NCBI RefSeq assembly: GCF_019511645.1
Contig: NZ_JAEUAX010000006.1
Coordinates: 124,001 to 188,000 of the forward strand
Length of the DNA: 64,000 nucleotides
Direction: 5' to 3'
Source of the DNA: Microbacterium ureisolvens
Lineage (GTDB): Bacteria > Actinomycetota > Actinomycetes > Actinomycetales > Microbacteriaceae
Positions within the stretch are counted from its first letter, which is position 1, and every line of letters starts with the position of its first letter. Both the position numbers and the translations under genes were made by a program. The notes below the pieces were generated by a model. The model was not told the origin of the DNA, did no database searches, and saw nothing but the letters and a program-made list of their open reading frames with translations. Of the stretch, positions 17,011 to 25,341 are shown one piece after another.

Positions 17011-20000
17011 AACGGATGCTGCGCCCCGACGCTGTCGCCACGGCAGCGCCAGCAGCAGGCCGACGACCAGCAGCGCGCCGCCGAACGCGGCCGCCACCCA
17101 CGGGGTCTCAGAAGGGATCTCGAGGTACGTCGTGATGCCGAGGATGCGGGCCAGGCCCCACGGCAGCAGCCCCATCTCGTCGTTCCACAGCGTCAGCGCG
17201 GACTCCAGTCCCGCAGACCCGACGACGACCGCGGGCACGAGCAGGCCCGCACCCACCGCGGCGAGCACATAACCGGTCGCGCGCCGCGCGCGCACCTGCG
17301 CCGCCAGCGCCCAGCCGGCCGCGACGAACACCCAGGCGAAGAGCGCGAACGCGACGGTGATGTACACCGTCCGGAGCACGGGGTCGGTCCAGAACGCGAA
17401 CCAGTAGCCGCCGGGCCCGGTGAACGACAGGGCGAAGAGCGTCACGATGCATCGCAGCATCACGACCCCGCCGACCGCGGCGATGACGGGCCACGGCGAG
17501 CGGTTCCACACCAGCAACCGCAGCGCGAGGGCGAACACGACCCAGGCGCCGATGATGACGGCGAGATGCGTCCACGAGAGGAACGACGTCTGCACGGCCC
17601 GTGTGGCGACGAGGAGACCGGCCGGCACGATGAGCAGCAGCCACCGGTCGAGCTCCAGCATGCCGAGCGTCGACTCGCGGGCGCGCCACGGGCGCGTCGA
17701 CGCGATCCACGTCGCCCGCGCGGCCGCGGCACCCGGCTTGGCGACGAGCCGCGTGCGCGCGGCGAGCATGCCGATCACGACCCAGGCCACCGCGAGCACG
17801 AGCAGCACGCGCGCGAACCACGCCATCGCCTGGTCGCGCTCCCCGCGCTCGACGCCGAGCTGTGCGGCCGTCAGGTTGAACGCCGGGTAGTCGATGTTCC
17901 CCTCGTACCTGTCGAGGTGCTCGGCCGCACGCTCCTCGTAGACGACCCGGTCCGCGTCCCATCGCGCGTGCGCCTCGGGCGAGAGCGTGTCGTGCCACTG
18001 CCCCTGATGCAGGATCATCGCGCGGTACGCCTCGAGGAGCCGCAGAGTGTCGAGCTCGTAGTCGAGGGTGTCGAGGAACGCGGCCCGGATGTCGGCGGAG
18101 TGCCAGGTCGAGGCATCCGTCTGCGAGACGAGCTCACGCATCTGCTCGACCGCCGCCACGGCGTCGGCGCCGGAGGCGATCGCCGCCTCGACGCCGTCGG
18201 GGCCGCTGTCGCGGACGATCGAGTAGAGCACGTCGAGCACCGCGGAGTCGCCGGTGAGGATGTCCCACTCGAAGATCCACATCATGGGCGGCGGCTCGAG
18301 CCCGATGGCGAAGACCCGCTGCTCGGCGAACTGCGGCACGTACATGCCCTGGGCGATCGCGTCGCGCGAATGCGTCATCGCCGCGACGATCGCCTCGACG
18401 GTGGCCGGGTCCGCGGAGAAGTACTCCCGGGCCCACGCGGCGGTGATGCCGGCGACGTCCGCGTCGGCGTCCTGTGCAAGCCCTGCCGCGAGCCGCGTGT
18501 TCAGCTCGTACAGCTGCCAGAAGCCGGACTTGAGGTACAGCGACATCGGCCCGGCGCGCCACGGCCCGCCGTCCTGCGTCCACACCCACACACCCTCGAC
18601 CTGGTCGTTCGCGGCGAGCAGCTGCTGCAGGGCCCACTGGTACTCGGGGCCGAGGTCGTTCGGGAACGCACCGAAGTTCTCGAACTCGCGTCGGCTCTGG
18701 AACTCGACGACGCGCCGCTGCTCCCCCTGCTCGAGGGTGTCGTTGAGAGGCAGCCAGGTGTAGAAGTCGCCGAGCGTGTACTTCGTCGACACGATCAGCG
18801 CGGGCGAGTCGATGCCGCCGAGCACCGCCTCGTACGATGCGCTGTTGGTGTGCATGTCTCCGACGGCGCCGACGCCCACCGACCACGTACGGAAGATCAC
18901 TTCGCGATCGGATGCCTCGGCCTGTCCCGTGAACGCCTCGAGCATGGTGCGCACGGCGTCGACCGAGGTCACCTCGAGCGCGGAGTAGTAGTCCCAGCCG
19001 CCCACGTCGTAGACAGGACCCGCCTCGCCGATGCGGATGAGCACGCCGTCGAGTGCGGGCACGGCGTCGTAGAGCTCGTCGAGGCCGGCGGTGTACACGC
19101 TCCACAACTCGGGGTTCTCGGTGTCGAGCGAACCGAACTCGGCGGTGAGGTAGTGATCGAGCGGGCCGGTGAGGGCGAGCATGTCGGTGCGCAGGAACAC
19201 CTTCATGCCGAGCTCATCTGCACGGTCCCAGAACGGGGCGAACGCGTCGCGCAGAGCCAGCGCCTTGTCGCGGTGGTCATCGCCCTCGGTGTAGACCGGG
19301 CCGCCCGCTGCGCCGTCGAACGTGACGTACTCGACGAACCCGGGGAACGCGACGGCGTTGAATCCGTTCGCGAGGGAGTGACGGAGGAATCCGTCGAAGT
19401 CGTCGTAGGCCGCGGCGAGCGCCGTCTCGTCGACGTACGGCGGCTCGGGCTGGATCACCGCGGCGAACGCCTTCGACGCGTGCGAGTAGTCGTCGCCCGC
19501 CTCCCACTCGGCGGGATCCGGGATGACGCCTACCGCGCCGAGATCCGTCAGGCGCAGCGGCAGGCGTGAGGCCTCGTGCTCGCCGATCAGCTCGGTGAGG
19601 GGTGCGGCCGCGCGGATCTGGTTGCTGAGCGCATAGATCCCGCGGGTGGCGCCGTCTTCGTTTCCGGCCCGGATGAGCCACGCTCCTCCGTCGCCCTCGA
19701 CCGCATAGGCGTCGTCCGTCGCGATCAGGGTCGGAACGATCTGGACGGTGAGCACGGCTTCGCCGGAGGTAGCGGATGCGGCGGCCACAGCATCCGTCAC
19801 CTCCTCCAGTGCGACCGACACCCGCTCCGAGTCGGGTGCATCGAACGTGAAGGAAGGCGGCAGAACCGGCTCGGCGACCGTCGGGACGACCGGGGCGGCC
19901 GGGTCCATCTGCGCGGACGACTCGGTGCGGATACCGAGCGCGTCGCCGACGGCGAAGGCCACGCCGGCACCGAGCGCGAGGAGGATGATGGCGGTGACGA

Positions 20001-20034
20001 CAGCGAGGATGCCTCGCCGTCGCGCCGTCGTCAT
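17002..20034 (-). CDS. Glycoside-hydrolase-like ectodomain fused to a C-terminal membrane domain
   Basis: A 1010-residue protein with an N-terminal signal anchor (ILAVVTAIILLALGAGVAFAV). A long extracellular part (about 45-735) is followed by some seven membrane helices (about 740-998). The ectodomain begins with a DNGATRG-like block (AWLIRAGNEDGATRGIYAL), as seen before the barrel of GH67/GH84-type enzymes. It continues with LDGVLIRIGEAGPVYDVGGW, FRTWSVGVGAVGDMHTNS, RRVVEFQSRREFENFGAFPN and VEGVWVWTQDGGPW, which to my eye recall GH67 alpha-glucuronidase blocks. Family assignment is tentative. Fusion of such a domain to a polytopic membrane segment is unusual. A TAGGAT box six bases before the ATG suggests a leaderless transcript. 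Confidence 0.75.
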   Translation of the reverse strand: MTTARRRGILAVVTAIILLALGAGVAFAVGDALGIRTESSAQMDPAAPVVPTVAEPVLPPSFTFDAPDSERVSVALEEVTDAVAAASATSGEAVLTVQIVPTLIATDDAYAVEGDGGAWLIRAGNEDGATRGIYALSNQIRAAAPLTELIGEHEASRLPLRLTDLGAVGVIPDPAEWEAGDDYSHASKAFAAVIQPEPPYVDETALAAAYDDFDGFLRHSLANGFNAVAFPGFVEYVTFDGAAGGPVYTEGDDHRDKALALRDAFAPFWDRADELGMKVFLRTDMLALTGPLDHYLTAEFGSLDTENPELWSVYTAGLDELYDAVPALDGVLIRIGEAGPVYDVGGWDYYSALEVTSVDAVRTMLEAFTGQAEASDREVIFRTWSVGVGAVGDMHTNSASYEAVLGGIDSPALIVSTKYTLGDFYTWLPLNDTLEQGEQRRVVEFQSRREFENFGAFPNDLGPEYQWALQQLLAANDQVEGVWVWTQDGGPWRAGPMSLYLKSGFWQLYELNTRLAAGLAQDADADVAGITAAWAREYFSADPATVEAIVAAMTHSRDAIAQGMYVPQFAEQRVFAIGLEPPPMMWIFEWDILTGDSAVLDVLYSIVRDSGPDGVEAAIASGADAVAAVEQMRELVSQTDASTWHSADIRAAFLDTLDYELDTLRLLEAYRAMILHQGQWHDTLSPEAHARWDADRVVYEERAAEHLDRYEGNIDYPAFNLTAAQLGVERGERDQAMAWFARVLLVLAVAWVVIGMLAARTRLVAKPGAAAARATWIASTRPWRARESTLGMLELDRWLLLIVPAGLLVATRAVQTSFLSWTHLAVIIGAWVVFALALRLLVWNRSPWPVIAAVGGVVMLRCIVTLFALSFTGPGGYWFAFWTDPVLRTVYITVAFALFAWVFVAAGWALAAQVRARRATGYVLAAVGAGLLVPAVVVGSAGLESALTLWNDEMGLLPWGLARILGITTYLEIPSETPWVAAAFGGALLVVGLLLALPWRQRRGAASVPS

Positions 20035-20040
20035 CCCTTG

Positions 20041-20046
20041 ATCCTA
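20041..20046 (-). promoter_or_regulatory. -10 box of leaderless GH-like membrane gene
   Basis: TAGGAT on the minus strand, six bases before ATG 20034. Confidence 0.45.
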
Positions 20047-20119
20047 GATCCGCGGCCGGGGGCCTTTTCGACCGGTGAGCCGAACTGTTGCGGACCTGTT
20101 GCCGAGCCGCGGGGACGGC

Positions 20120-20866
20120 TCACGGGATCACGATCTCCGAGTCCGGCTGGCGGATCAGGAAGCCTTGCGCACGATCGCAGCCCAGAGCCACCGCGATGTC
20201 GAGATGCGTGAGCGTCTCGATCCCCTCGGCCACCACGCGCAGCCCGTACGCGTGCGCGGCCTCGACCTCGTCCCGCAGCGCCGCCCGCGAGTCCGCATCG
20301 GCGGACCGCACGAGGTGCCCGGGCAGCTTCACCTCGGTGAGCGGCAGCCCGGGAAGGAGGTCGCGCGACGAGTCACCCGTACCGAACCCGCCCAGGGAGA
20401 CCTCGACGCCGATGTCGTGGAGCATCTGCAGCTGGGACACGAGCGCCCGGTCGGCGACCGGATGCCGATCGGAAGGCAGCTCGAACACGAGCGAACCCCG
20501 AGCAAGTTGCCGTCGTGTGAACTCGGCGGTGACGTGGCGGGCGAACGACGCGTCCGCGAACTGGACAGGCGAGACGTTGACGGCGACCGCCCAGTCGCGG
20601 CCCGTCTCGCGCCATCCGGCGAGCGTGCCGAGGCACTCCTGGAGCATCCGCCGCCCGAGCGGGTGGATCTCCCCGCTGCGCTCAGCGACGCGGATCATGG
20701 TCACGGGATCGATGTCGCCGAGAAGCGGGTGCGACCATCGGCACAGCGCCTCCGCGGCAACGATCGATCCGCTCTCCAGCGACACCTGCGGCTGGTAGAC
20801 GGCGAAGATCTCGGGACCGCGGACGGCGGCCGCCAGATCGTCCGCGAGGTCTCCAGTAGGGGGCAT
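20120..20866 (-). CDS. Degenerate EAL-domain protein
   Basis: A 248-residue stand-alone EAL domain, the cyclic-di-GMP phosphodiesterase fold. E39-A-L is present (AEALCRW), as are Asn97 (NVSPVQF), Glu129 (FEL), Lys180 and Glu214 (VAEGIET). The metal-binding DDFGTG motif reads GGFGTG (159-164), so both aspartates are lost, and the usual K-I-D reads K-L-P. These residues coordinate the catalytic metals in active members, so hydrolysis is unlikely and it may instead bind cyclic-di-GMP or a protein partner. No sensor, membrane or GGDEF domain is attached. An active-looking GGDEF protein lies 1.2 kb away (22073-23422). The start is uncertain because only a weak GAGGG abuts the ATG. Confidence 0.88.
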   Translation of the reverse strand: MPPTGDLADDLAAAVRGPEIFAVYQPQVSLESGSIVAAEALCRWSHPLLGDIDPVTMIRVAERSGEIHPLGRRMLQECLGTLAGWRETGRDWAVAVNVSPVQFADASFARHVTAEFTRRQLARGSLVFELPSDRHPVADRALVSQLQMLHDIGVEVSLGGFGTGDSSRDLLPGLPLTEVKLPGHLVRSADADSRAALRDEVEAAHAYGLRVVAEGIETLTHLDIAVALGCDRAQGFLIRQPDSEIVIP

Positions 20867-20880
20867 CCCTCAAGTCGACC

Positions 20881-20898
20881 CGATCGTGCGCACGATCG
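20881..20898. promoter_or_regulatory. 18-bp perfect palindrome in a divergent gap
   Basis: CGATCGTGCGCACGATCG reads the same on both strands. It sits 15 bases upstream of the EAL gene start and in the promoter region of the divergent small gene at 21024. It is probably an operator; its regulator is unknown. Confidence 0.45.
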
Positions 20899-20985
20899 CA
20901 AACGCCGACATGAAGGACCGCGATCGGCTACAGTCCGCCCCGTTCAGGCATGGATCGGTCGCAAAGGACGGCTCCGCCCTCTCCC

Positions 20986-20991
20986 TATACT
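20986..20991 (+). promoter_or_regulatory. Candidate -10 of the small gene at 21024
   Basis: TATACT stands out in this GC-rich sequence, 32 bases before the chosen start. No convincing -35 is seen at 16-18 bases. Confidence 0.35.
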
Positions 20992-21023
20992 TTTCTCGTC
21001 GCAGAGCTCGCAGGAGGATGGCG

Positions 21024-21368
21024 ATGGCGTTTCGTAATCTGGAGACGTTGGAGTCTTGGCTGGCCGAGTACCGGGCACTCGGGAAGCCCATGGCCGATGC
21101 TGCACGCGTGATGGTGCAGGACGGCGACGGCGGAGCGAACACGGGCCTGGTGTTCTTCCGACTCGGTCACGCTCCGACCGGCGTTTTCATCCAGCCGGTC
21201 ACGCAGGATGCCTCCGACTGGGTCGCAACGTTGGAGCCCCGCGAAGAGAACCTCGTCCTGGACGCGCAAGAATTGCTCGAGCTCGCCGGAGAGCTCGCCG
21301 CTGTTTCCGAACTGTGCGCGTTCCTCGAGGCGAAGTCGCAGGTGTATCGGGGGATCGACATCGCCTGA
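21024..21368 (+). CDS. Small soluble protein of unknown function
   Basis: A 114-residue protein with no family I recognise. The start is decided by AGGAGG at 21012-21017: it abuts ATG 21018 but stands six bases before ATG 21024 (MAFRNLETLESW), so the latter is preferred. It has an N-terminal helix (LETLESWLAEYRALGKPM), a middle beta-rich section (TGLVFFRLGHAPTGVFIQPV) and an acidic C-terminal helix pair (LDAQELLELAGELAAVSELCAF). No signal peptide or membrane segment is visible, so it should be cytoplasmic. Codon use and a good ribosome-binding site argue that it is real. It is divergent from the degenerate EAL gene. Confidence 0.75.
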   Translation: MAFRNLETLESWLAEYRALGKPMADAARVMVQDGDGGANTGLVFFRLGHAPTGVFIQPVTQDASDWVATLEPREENLVLDAQELLELAGELAAVSELCAFLEAKSQVYRGIDIA

Positions 21369-21399
21369 AACGGCGTCAGCCGTACCGCGTGAGCGCGAG

Positions 21400-21840
21400 T
21401 CAGCGCCGGGCGTCGACGGTCGCGGCGGTCAGCGACTCCAGCAGAGCGGCCGAGTCTCCGAGCCGCACCTGATCCGCGGCGGCGCAGGCGACGTCGAAAT
21501 CGTCGTCGAACCGGTTGAGAGCCGACCACGGATCCTCCGTGATGTCGATCGTCGCGGTGATGCGGTTCACGCGCCGGTCGTCGGGGTCGATGTCGCGCCG
21601 CACAAGAGAACGGCCGACCAGGCGATCGATCAGCGTCGTGACGCCCGCTGAGGTGATGCCGAGGTACTCGCGCAGCGCCGTCGGGCGCGTGCCGGGGTTG
21701 CCCACGATGAACAGGAGGGCGCGGGCGTCGATGTCGCTGATGCCGAGGCTGGCGCGCGCGGTCACCAGCGCCGCATTGCGTGCATCGAGGTACTGGCGCA
21801 GCGCTTGACCGAGGGTCAGCGCCGGGGTTTCGTTCGCCAT
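21400..21840 (-). CDS. MarR-family transcriptional regulator
   Basis: A 146-residue winged-helix protein: RASLGISDIDARALLFIVGN, the recognition region RPTALREYLGITSAGVTTLIDRLVGRSLVRRDID, and the wing DPDDRRVNRITATI. This order (helix, wHTH, acidic DxRRVNR wing) is typical of MarR. The C-terminal dimerisation helix is short. It is divergent from the GGDEF gene across a 145-base AT-rich gap, with a promoter-like sequence for this gene and inverted repeats, so autoregulation is likely. The ligand is unknown. Confidence 0.9.
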   Translation of the reverse strand: MANETPALTLGQALRQYLDARNAALVTARASLGISDIDARALLFIVGNPGTRPTALREYLGITSAGVTTLIDRLVGRSLVRRDIDPDDRRVNRITATIDITEDPWSALNRFDDDFDVACAAADQVRLGDSAALLESLTAATVDARR

Positions 21841-21882
21841 GGCGCCATTCTCCCAGCCGCTGCGAGAGCCGAACAGCTCTGA

Positions 21883-21924
21883 AGCGATATTTAAGAAAAC
21901 TAGCTAACTTTGCGAAGTATCGCT
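21883..21924. promoter_or_regulatory. Divergent MarR/GGDEF control region
   Basis: AGCGATA (21883-21889) and TATCGCT (21918-21924) form an inverted repeat around an AT-rich core containing CTAGCTA. On the minus strand TTCGCA (21911-21916) and TAAATA (21888-21893), 17 bases apart, could be the MarR promoter. Confidence 0.45.
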
Positions 21925-22007
21925 AGGCTGGATCAACCCTCGCCGACGAGACGTCGCATGTCGTCTCGCCACCACCCATCGCCTCGTGCAGAAGCTAGGA
22001 GGCAATC

Positions 22008-22079
22008 GTGACATACGGCAGGGCTTCGATCGTCAGTCGCCGACTACGCGCCATCCCCGATGCGGGCATCCCGTGCTAG
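22008..22079 (+). CDS. Possible 23-codon leader ORF before the GGDEF gene
   Basis: AGGAGG (21997-22002) stands five bases before GTG 22008, the best ribosome-binding site in the area. That frame encodes MTYGRASIVSRRLRAIPDAG and three more residues before a TAG at 22077-22079. The stop overlaps, in another frame, the GTG at 22073 that can start the GGDEF protein. It may be a coupling leader peptide, or the true N terminus of the GGDEF gene cut off by a one-base shift. It could also be chance. Confidence 0.4.
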   Translation: MTYGRASIVSRRLRAIPDAGIPC

Positions 22080-23422
22080 GTCTCGAGACCTGCGGGCTGA
22101 TCGCCGTCGACCACGAGTCGACCATCCTCGACGTCAACCCCCAGGTGCTGGGGTGGCTCAACTGCGCCCGGCACGAAGTGGTCGGCCATCCCCTCGAAGA
22201 GTTCCTCACCCTCCGGATGCCGCTCGCCGAAGCTGATGGGCAGCGCCCGACCGATGCCACGCTGCACGGCGTGTCCGGAGTCGTCCGCCCCGTCGTGGTG
22301 GGCTCTCTCGGCGAGAACGATGGCGGCGTGGAGCGCATCGCCATCTATGACGTCTCACCGCGCTCGTCCTTCAACCTCGGCTTCCGCGGCGCGGAGGCGA
22401 AGACCGAGCGCGGCCGGCAGCGACTGCAGATCCTCCTCAACGCCGCGGTCGGCTTCGGCAACGTGCGAACCGAACTCGACGCCGCGGAGCTCCTGGTGGA
22501 TGTCGCGCAACGCGCCTTCGCCGCGAGCTCCGTCAGTGTCCACCTCACGAAGACCGGCGGCGGACTCTTCCAGGCCGCAGGCGTGAACCCGCTCGCAGCC
22601 CACTGGCCCTCCTGTCTGCGGCCGGCCGGTATGGTGACTCTGCTCGGCGGCAAGGTGCTGATCGTGCGCTCCCCCGAGGAGGCCGACACCTACGTCCCCG
22701 ACGCCGGTATGAGCGACATCTACCGCGCAGGCGGCGTGCACGCGGCGATCGCCTCGCCGATGCGGTCCCACGGCGATGCGGTCGGGTCGATGATCTGCTT
22801 CTTCGACCACCCGCGGGAGTTCGACGAGGAGGCCGTGCCGCTGGCCGAAGCGCTGTCCAATCAGGCGGCGCAGGCCATCGCGCGGATCCGGCTCGAAGAG
22901 ACCCTGCGCCGTGCGGCGATGCACGATGAGGTGACCGGCCTGCCGAACCGGCGCCTGATCGAGGAGGACGTGACCCGCACCCTCGTGCAGGGCTACTCGA
23001 CACTGACCGTCATCTTCATCGACCTCGACGGCTTCAAGGCCGTGAACGACCTGCTCGGCCACGCCGCCGGAGACGCCCTGCTGCGCGAGATCGGGCAGCG
23101 GCTGCGCGGCGTGATCCGCGATACGGATGTGCTCGGGCGATTCGGCGGGGACGAGTTCATCGCGGTCGCCGCCGTAGACGACGTGAAGGACGCCGAGGCG
23201 CTGGCCGACCGCATCCGTTCGGCGGTCGCCGAGCCGTACAGCGACCTGCCGCCCGTGCTCACCATCACCGCGAGCATCGGTGTGGTCACCGTCGGCAACG
23301 ACGGCGCCCCCGTCATGGATCAGCTCATCCGCGCGGCGGACCACGCCATGTACCAGGCGAAGATGGCCGGCGGAGACCGCGTCGCCGTCGTCCACGCCGC
23401 CTCGGCCCCGGTGCTGCAGTAG
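22073..23422 (+). CDS. PAS-GAF-GGDEF diguanylate cyclase
   Basis: From GTG 22073 this is a 449-residue protein. A PAS-like domain comes first (CGLIAVDHESTILDVNPQVLGWLN), then a GAF domain (about 130-280) and a GGDEF domain (about 285-440). HDEVTGLPNRRLIEEDV, FIDLDGFKAVND and GRFGGDEFIAVAA show an intact active site, so cyclic-di-GMP synthesis is expected. No membrane segment is visible, so it is probably a cytoplasmic sensor. The frame stays open upstream to GTG 21986 but the strong ribosome-binding site serves another frame, leaving the start unresolved. It is divergent from MarR and ends at a strong terminator (23429-23467). Confidence 0.9.
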   Translation: MLGLETCGLIAVDHESTILDVNPQVLGWLNCARHEVVGHPLEEFLTLRMPLAEADGQRPTDATLHGVSGVVRPVVVGSLGENDGGVERIAIYDVSPRSSFNLGFRGAEAKTERGRQRLQILLNAAVGFGNVRTELDAAELLVDVAQRAFAASSVSVHLTKTGGGLFQAAGVNPLAAHWPSCLRPAGMVTLLGGKVLIVRSPEEADTYVPDAGMSDIYRAGGVHAAIASPMRSHGDAVGSMICFFDHPREFDEEAVPLAEALSNQAAQAIARIRLEETLRRAAMHDEVTGLPNRRLIEEDVTRTLVQGYSTLTVIFIDLDGFKAVNDLLGHAAGDALLREIGQRLRGVIRDTDVLGRFGGDEFIAVAAVDDVKDAEALADRIRSAVAEPYSDLPPVLTITASIGVVTVGNDGAPVMDQLIRAADHAMYQAKMAGGDRVAVVHAASAPVLQ

Positions 23423-23428
23423 ACGGCA

Positions 23429-23467
23429 GATGCCCCGGCCCGGCGAGCCGCGCCGGGCCGAGGCATC
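23429..23467. terminator. Bidirectional terminator hairpin
   Basis: GATGCC (23429-23434) and CGGCCCGGCG (23436-23445) pair with CGCCGGGCCG (23451-23460) and GGCATC (23462-23467), with one mismatch and a five-base loop. It lies between the convergent GGDEF and ABC permease genes. Confidence 0.75.
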
Positions 23468-23476
23468 CGTCCGCCG

Positions 23477-24271
23477 TCAGCTGCTCTTGCGCATCGCGCG
23501 GATACCGACCGTCAGCCCGACCACGGCGAGCACGACGGCCGCCACCCAGCCCCACAGCACCGTGATGTCCCCGAGATCGCCGGCGAACAACGCCCGCTCG
23601 GCCTGCACCACCCAGTTCACCGGGTTGACCGTGGCGACCGCGCGCATCCAGGCCGGACCCTCATCGAGCGGCAGGAGCATGCCCGACAGGATCAGCAGCG
23701 GGAAGATCAGCGTCTGCTGCACGCCCCAGAAGAGCCACTCGCGGTCCTTCGTCTTCAGGGCGAGCGTGTACGACAGAGAGCCCAGCCCGACCCCGAACAC
23801 CGCGAGCAGCGCGAGCCCGATCACGAGCCCCGGCAGGTCGATCGTGAACCCGAACGGCCACGCGATGAGCACGATGAGGAGCGCCTGCACGACGATCGGC
23901 GCGATCTCCTTGAGCGCGCGACCGACCAGCAGCGACGAGCGCGCGAGCGGTGCGACGAGCGTGCGCTCGTGCGAGCCCGTCATCATCTCGTACTGCAGGT
24001 TCGACCCGGTCGCGCCGGTGCCGAACAGCACGATCATCACGAGCACGCCCGGCACGAACCACTGCAGCGTCTCCCCCACGGGTGCACCCGACGAGCCGAC
24101 CAGCAGCGGGGCGAACAGCCCGAGGAACACCAGCGGCTGAACGAGGCTGAAGATGAGGGTGAACGGATCCCGCACCACCGGCTTGAGTTCACGCGTCAGC
24201 ACGTTCCACGTGTCGCGTGCGGGGTTCGCCCGCACGACGGTGTCGGGTCGGGTCTGCATCTGAGTGGTCAT
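23477..24271 (-). CDS. ABC-2 type exporter permease, DrrB-like
   Basis: A 264-residue polytopic membrane protein of the ABC-2 class with about six helices. It starts with a cytoplasmic segment (NVLTRELKPVVRDPFTLIFSLVQPL), where the amphipathic start and the LIFSLVQPL entry helix are typical of DrrB/NodJ-type permeases. QYEMMTGSHERTLVAPLARSS is the conserved cytoplasmic loop that contacts the ATPase. The ATPase gene (24268-25335) ends in an ATGA overlap with its start, so the two are coupled. Drug or lipid export is the family's usual role; the substrate is unknown. Confidence 0.92.
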   Translation of the reverse strand: MTTQMQTRPDTVVRANPARDTWNVLTRELKPVVRDPFTLIFSLVQPLVFLGLFAPLLVGSSGAPVGETLQWFVPGVLVMIVLFGTGATGSNLQYEMMTGSHERTLVAPLARSSLLVGRALKEIAPIVVQALLIVLIAWPFGFTIDLPGLVIGLALLAVFGVGLGSLSYTLALKTKDREWLFWGVQQTLIFPLLILSGMLLPLDEGPAWMRAVATVNPVNWVVQAERALFAGDLGDITVLWGWVAAVVLAVVGLTVGIRAMRKSS

Positions 24272-25335
24272 CGCTTCGCTCCCGTCTTCTCGCGCGCCGG
24301 TTCGGCGGTGACGGATGCCGCAGCCTCGGCATCCGTCTGGTCTGAGGTCTCTTCCGGCTCGCTCTCGCTCTCGCCCGCTTCGCGCAGCGTGCGCCCGGTG
24401 AGTGCCAGGAAGACGTCGTCGAGGGTCGGCGGAACGCCCGTCGCCGTCTGCACCGTGAGCCCGGCGGCATCCAGCGCGCGGACCGCGGCGGGGAGGAGCG
24501 CGTCGCCGCCGAGCGCGGTGACCGCGACGGATGCCGCATCCCGAACCACCTCGCGATCGGTGAGTCGCTGCACGACGGGGACGGCGGCTGCCGCATCCGT
24601 CTCGGAAGCGAAGCCGAACGTGAGCACGTCGCCCGCGAGCTCCGCCTTCAGCCGCGTCGCCGTGTCGTCGGCGATGACGCGGCCCTTGTCCATGACCATG
24701 ACTCGCTCGGCGTAGCGGTCGGCCTCTTCGAGGTAGTGCGTCGTGAGGAAGACCGTCGTGCCGTACTGCGCGCGCAGATCGAGGATGTGCTGCCAGAGAT
24801 TCGCGCGGCTCTGCGGGTCGAGCCCCGTCGAAGGCTCGTCGAGGAAGATCAGCGGCGGGGCGTGCATGAGTCCGAGCGCGATGTCGAGCCGGCGCTTCTG
24901 TCCCCCCGACAGCTGCTGCACCGACCGGGTCGCGAACCCGGCCAGGTCCAGGGACTCGATGAGCTCGTCGGCGCGTTTCCTCGCCGCCGGCTTGCTCATG
25001 CCGTAGAACGCGCCCTGGCTCAGCAGCTCGTCGCGCGCGCGCTGCGAGAAGCTGCCGCTCGTGAGCTGCCCGACGTAGCCGATGCGGGCGCGCACCTCGG
25101 CGGGGTGCCTGAGGATGTCGAAGCCGACGACGCGAGCTGTGCCGGAGCTCGGCGGGATCAAGGTGGTGAGCATGCGGAGGCTGGTCGATTTGCCGGCGCC
25201 ATTGGGTCCGAGGAACGCGACGAGCTCGCCGCGCGCCACCTCGAACGCGAGGTCGGTGACGGCCTCGACGGTCCTGCCTTTCACGGTGAAGCGCTTGGTC
25301 AGACCTTGCGCCTGGATGATCGATTCGTTCGCCAT
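24268..25335 (-). CDS. ABC exporter ATPase, DrrA-like
   Basis: A 355-residue ATPase: Walker A GPNGAGKSTS, signature LSGGQKRRLD, Walker B LIFLDEPSTGLDP and switch His LTTHY. A ~100-residue C-terminal regulatory extension (ELAGDVLTFGFASETD onward) is typical of DrrA-type daunorubicin-resistance ATPases. The last ~45 residues are low-complexity Glu/Ala/Ser. It forms a coupled pair with the permease. A TAGCGT box six bases before the ATG suggests a leaderless transcript. The palindrome at 25357-25375 covers the expected -35 region, so the divergent WYL regulator probably controls it. Confidence 0.94.
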   Translation of the reverse strand: MANESIIQAQGLTKRFTVKGRTVEAVTDLAFEVARGELVAFLGPNGAGKSTSLRMLTTLIPPSSGTARVVGFDILRHPAEVRARIGYVGQLTSGSFSQRARDELLSQGAFYGMSKPAARKRADELIESLDLAGFATRSVQQLSGGQKRRLDIALGLMHAPPLIFLDEPSTGLDPQSRANLWQHILDLRAQYGTTVFLTTHYLEEADRYAERVMVMDKGRVIADDTATRLKAELAGDVLTFGFASETDAAAAVPVVQRLTDREVVRDAASVAVTALGGDALLPAAVRALDAAGLTVQTATGVPPTLDDVFLALTGRTLREAGESESEPEETSDQTDAEAAASVTAEPAREKTGAKR

Positions 25336-25341
25336 GCCCTC

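Noticed and set aside
16642..19569. 975-codon plus-strand frame opposite the GH-like membrane gene
   Set aside because: No ribosome-binding site or recognisable motif; the opposite strand encodes a coherent signal-anchor, ectodomain and membrane protein.
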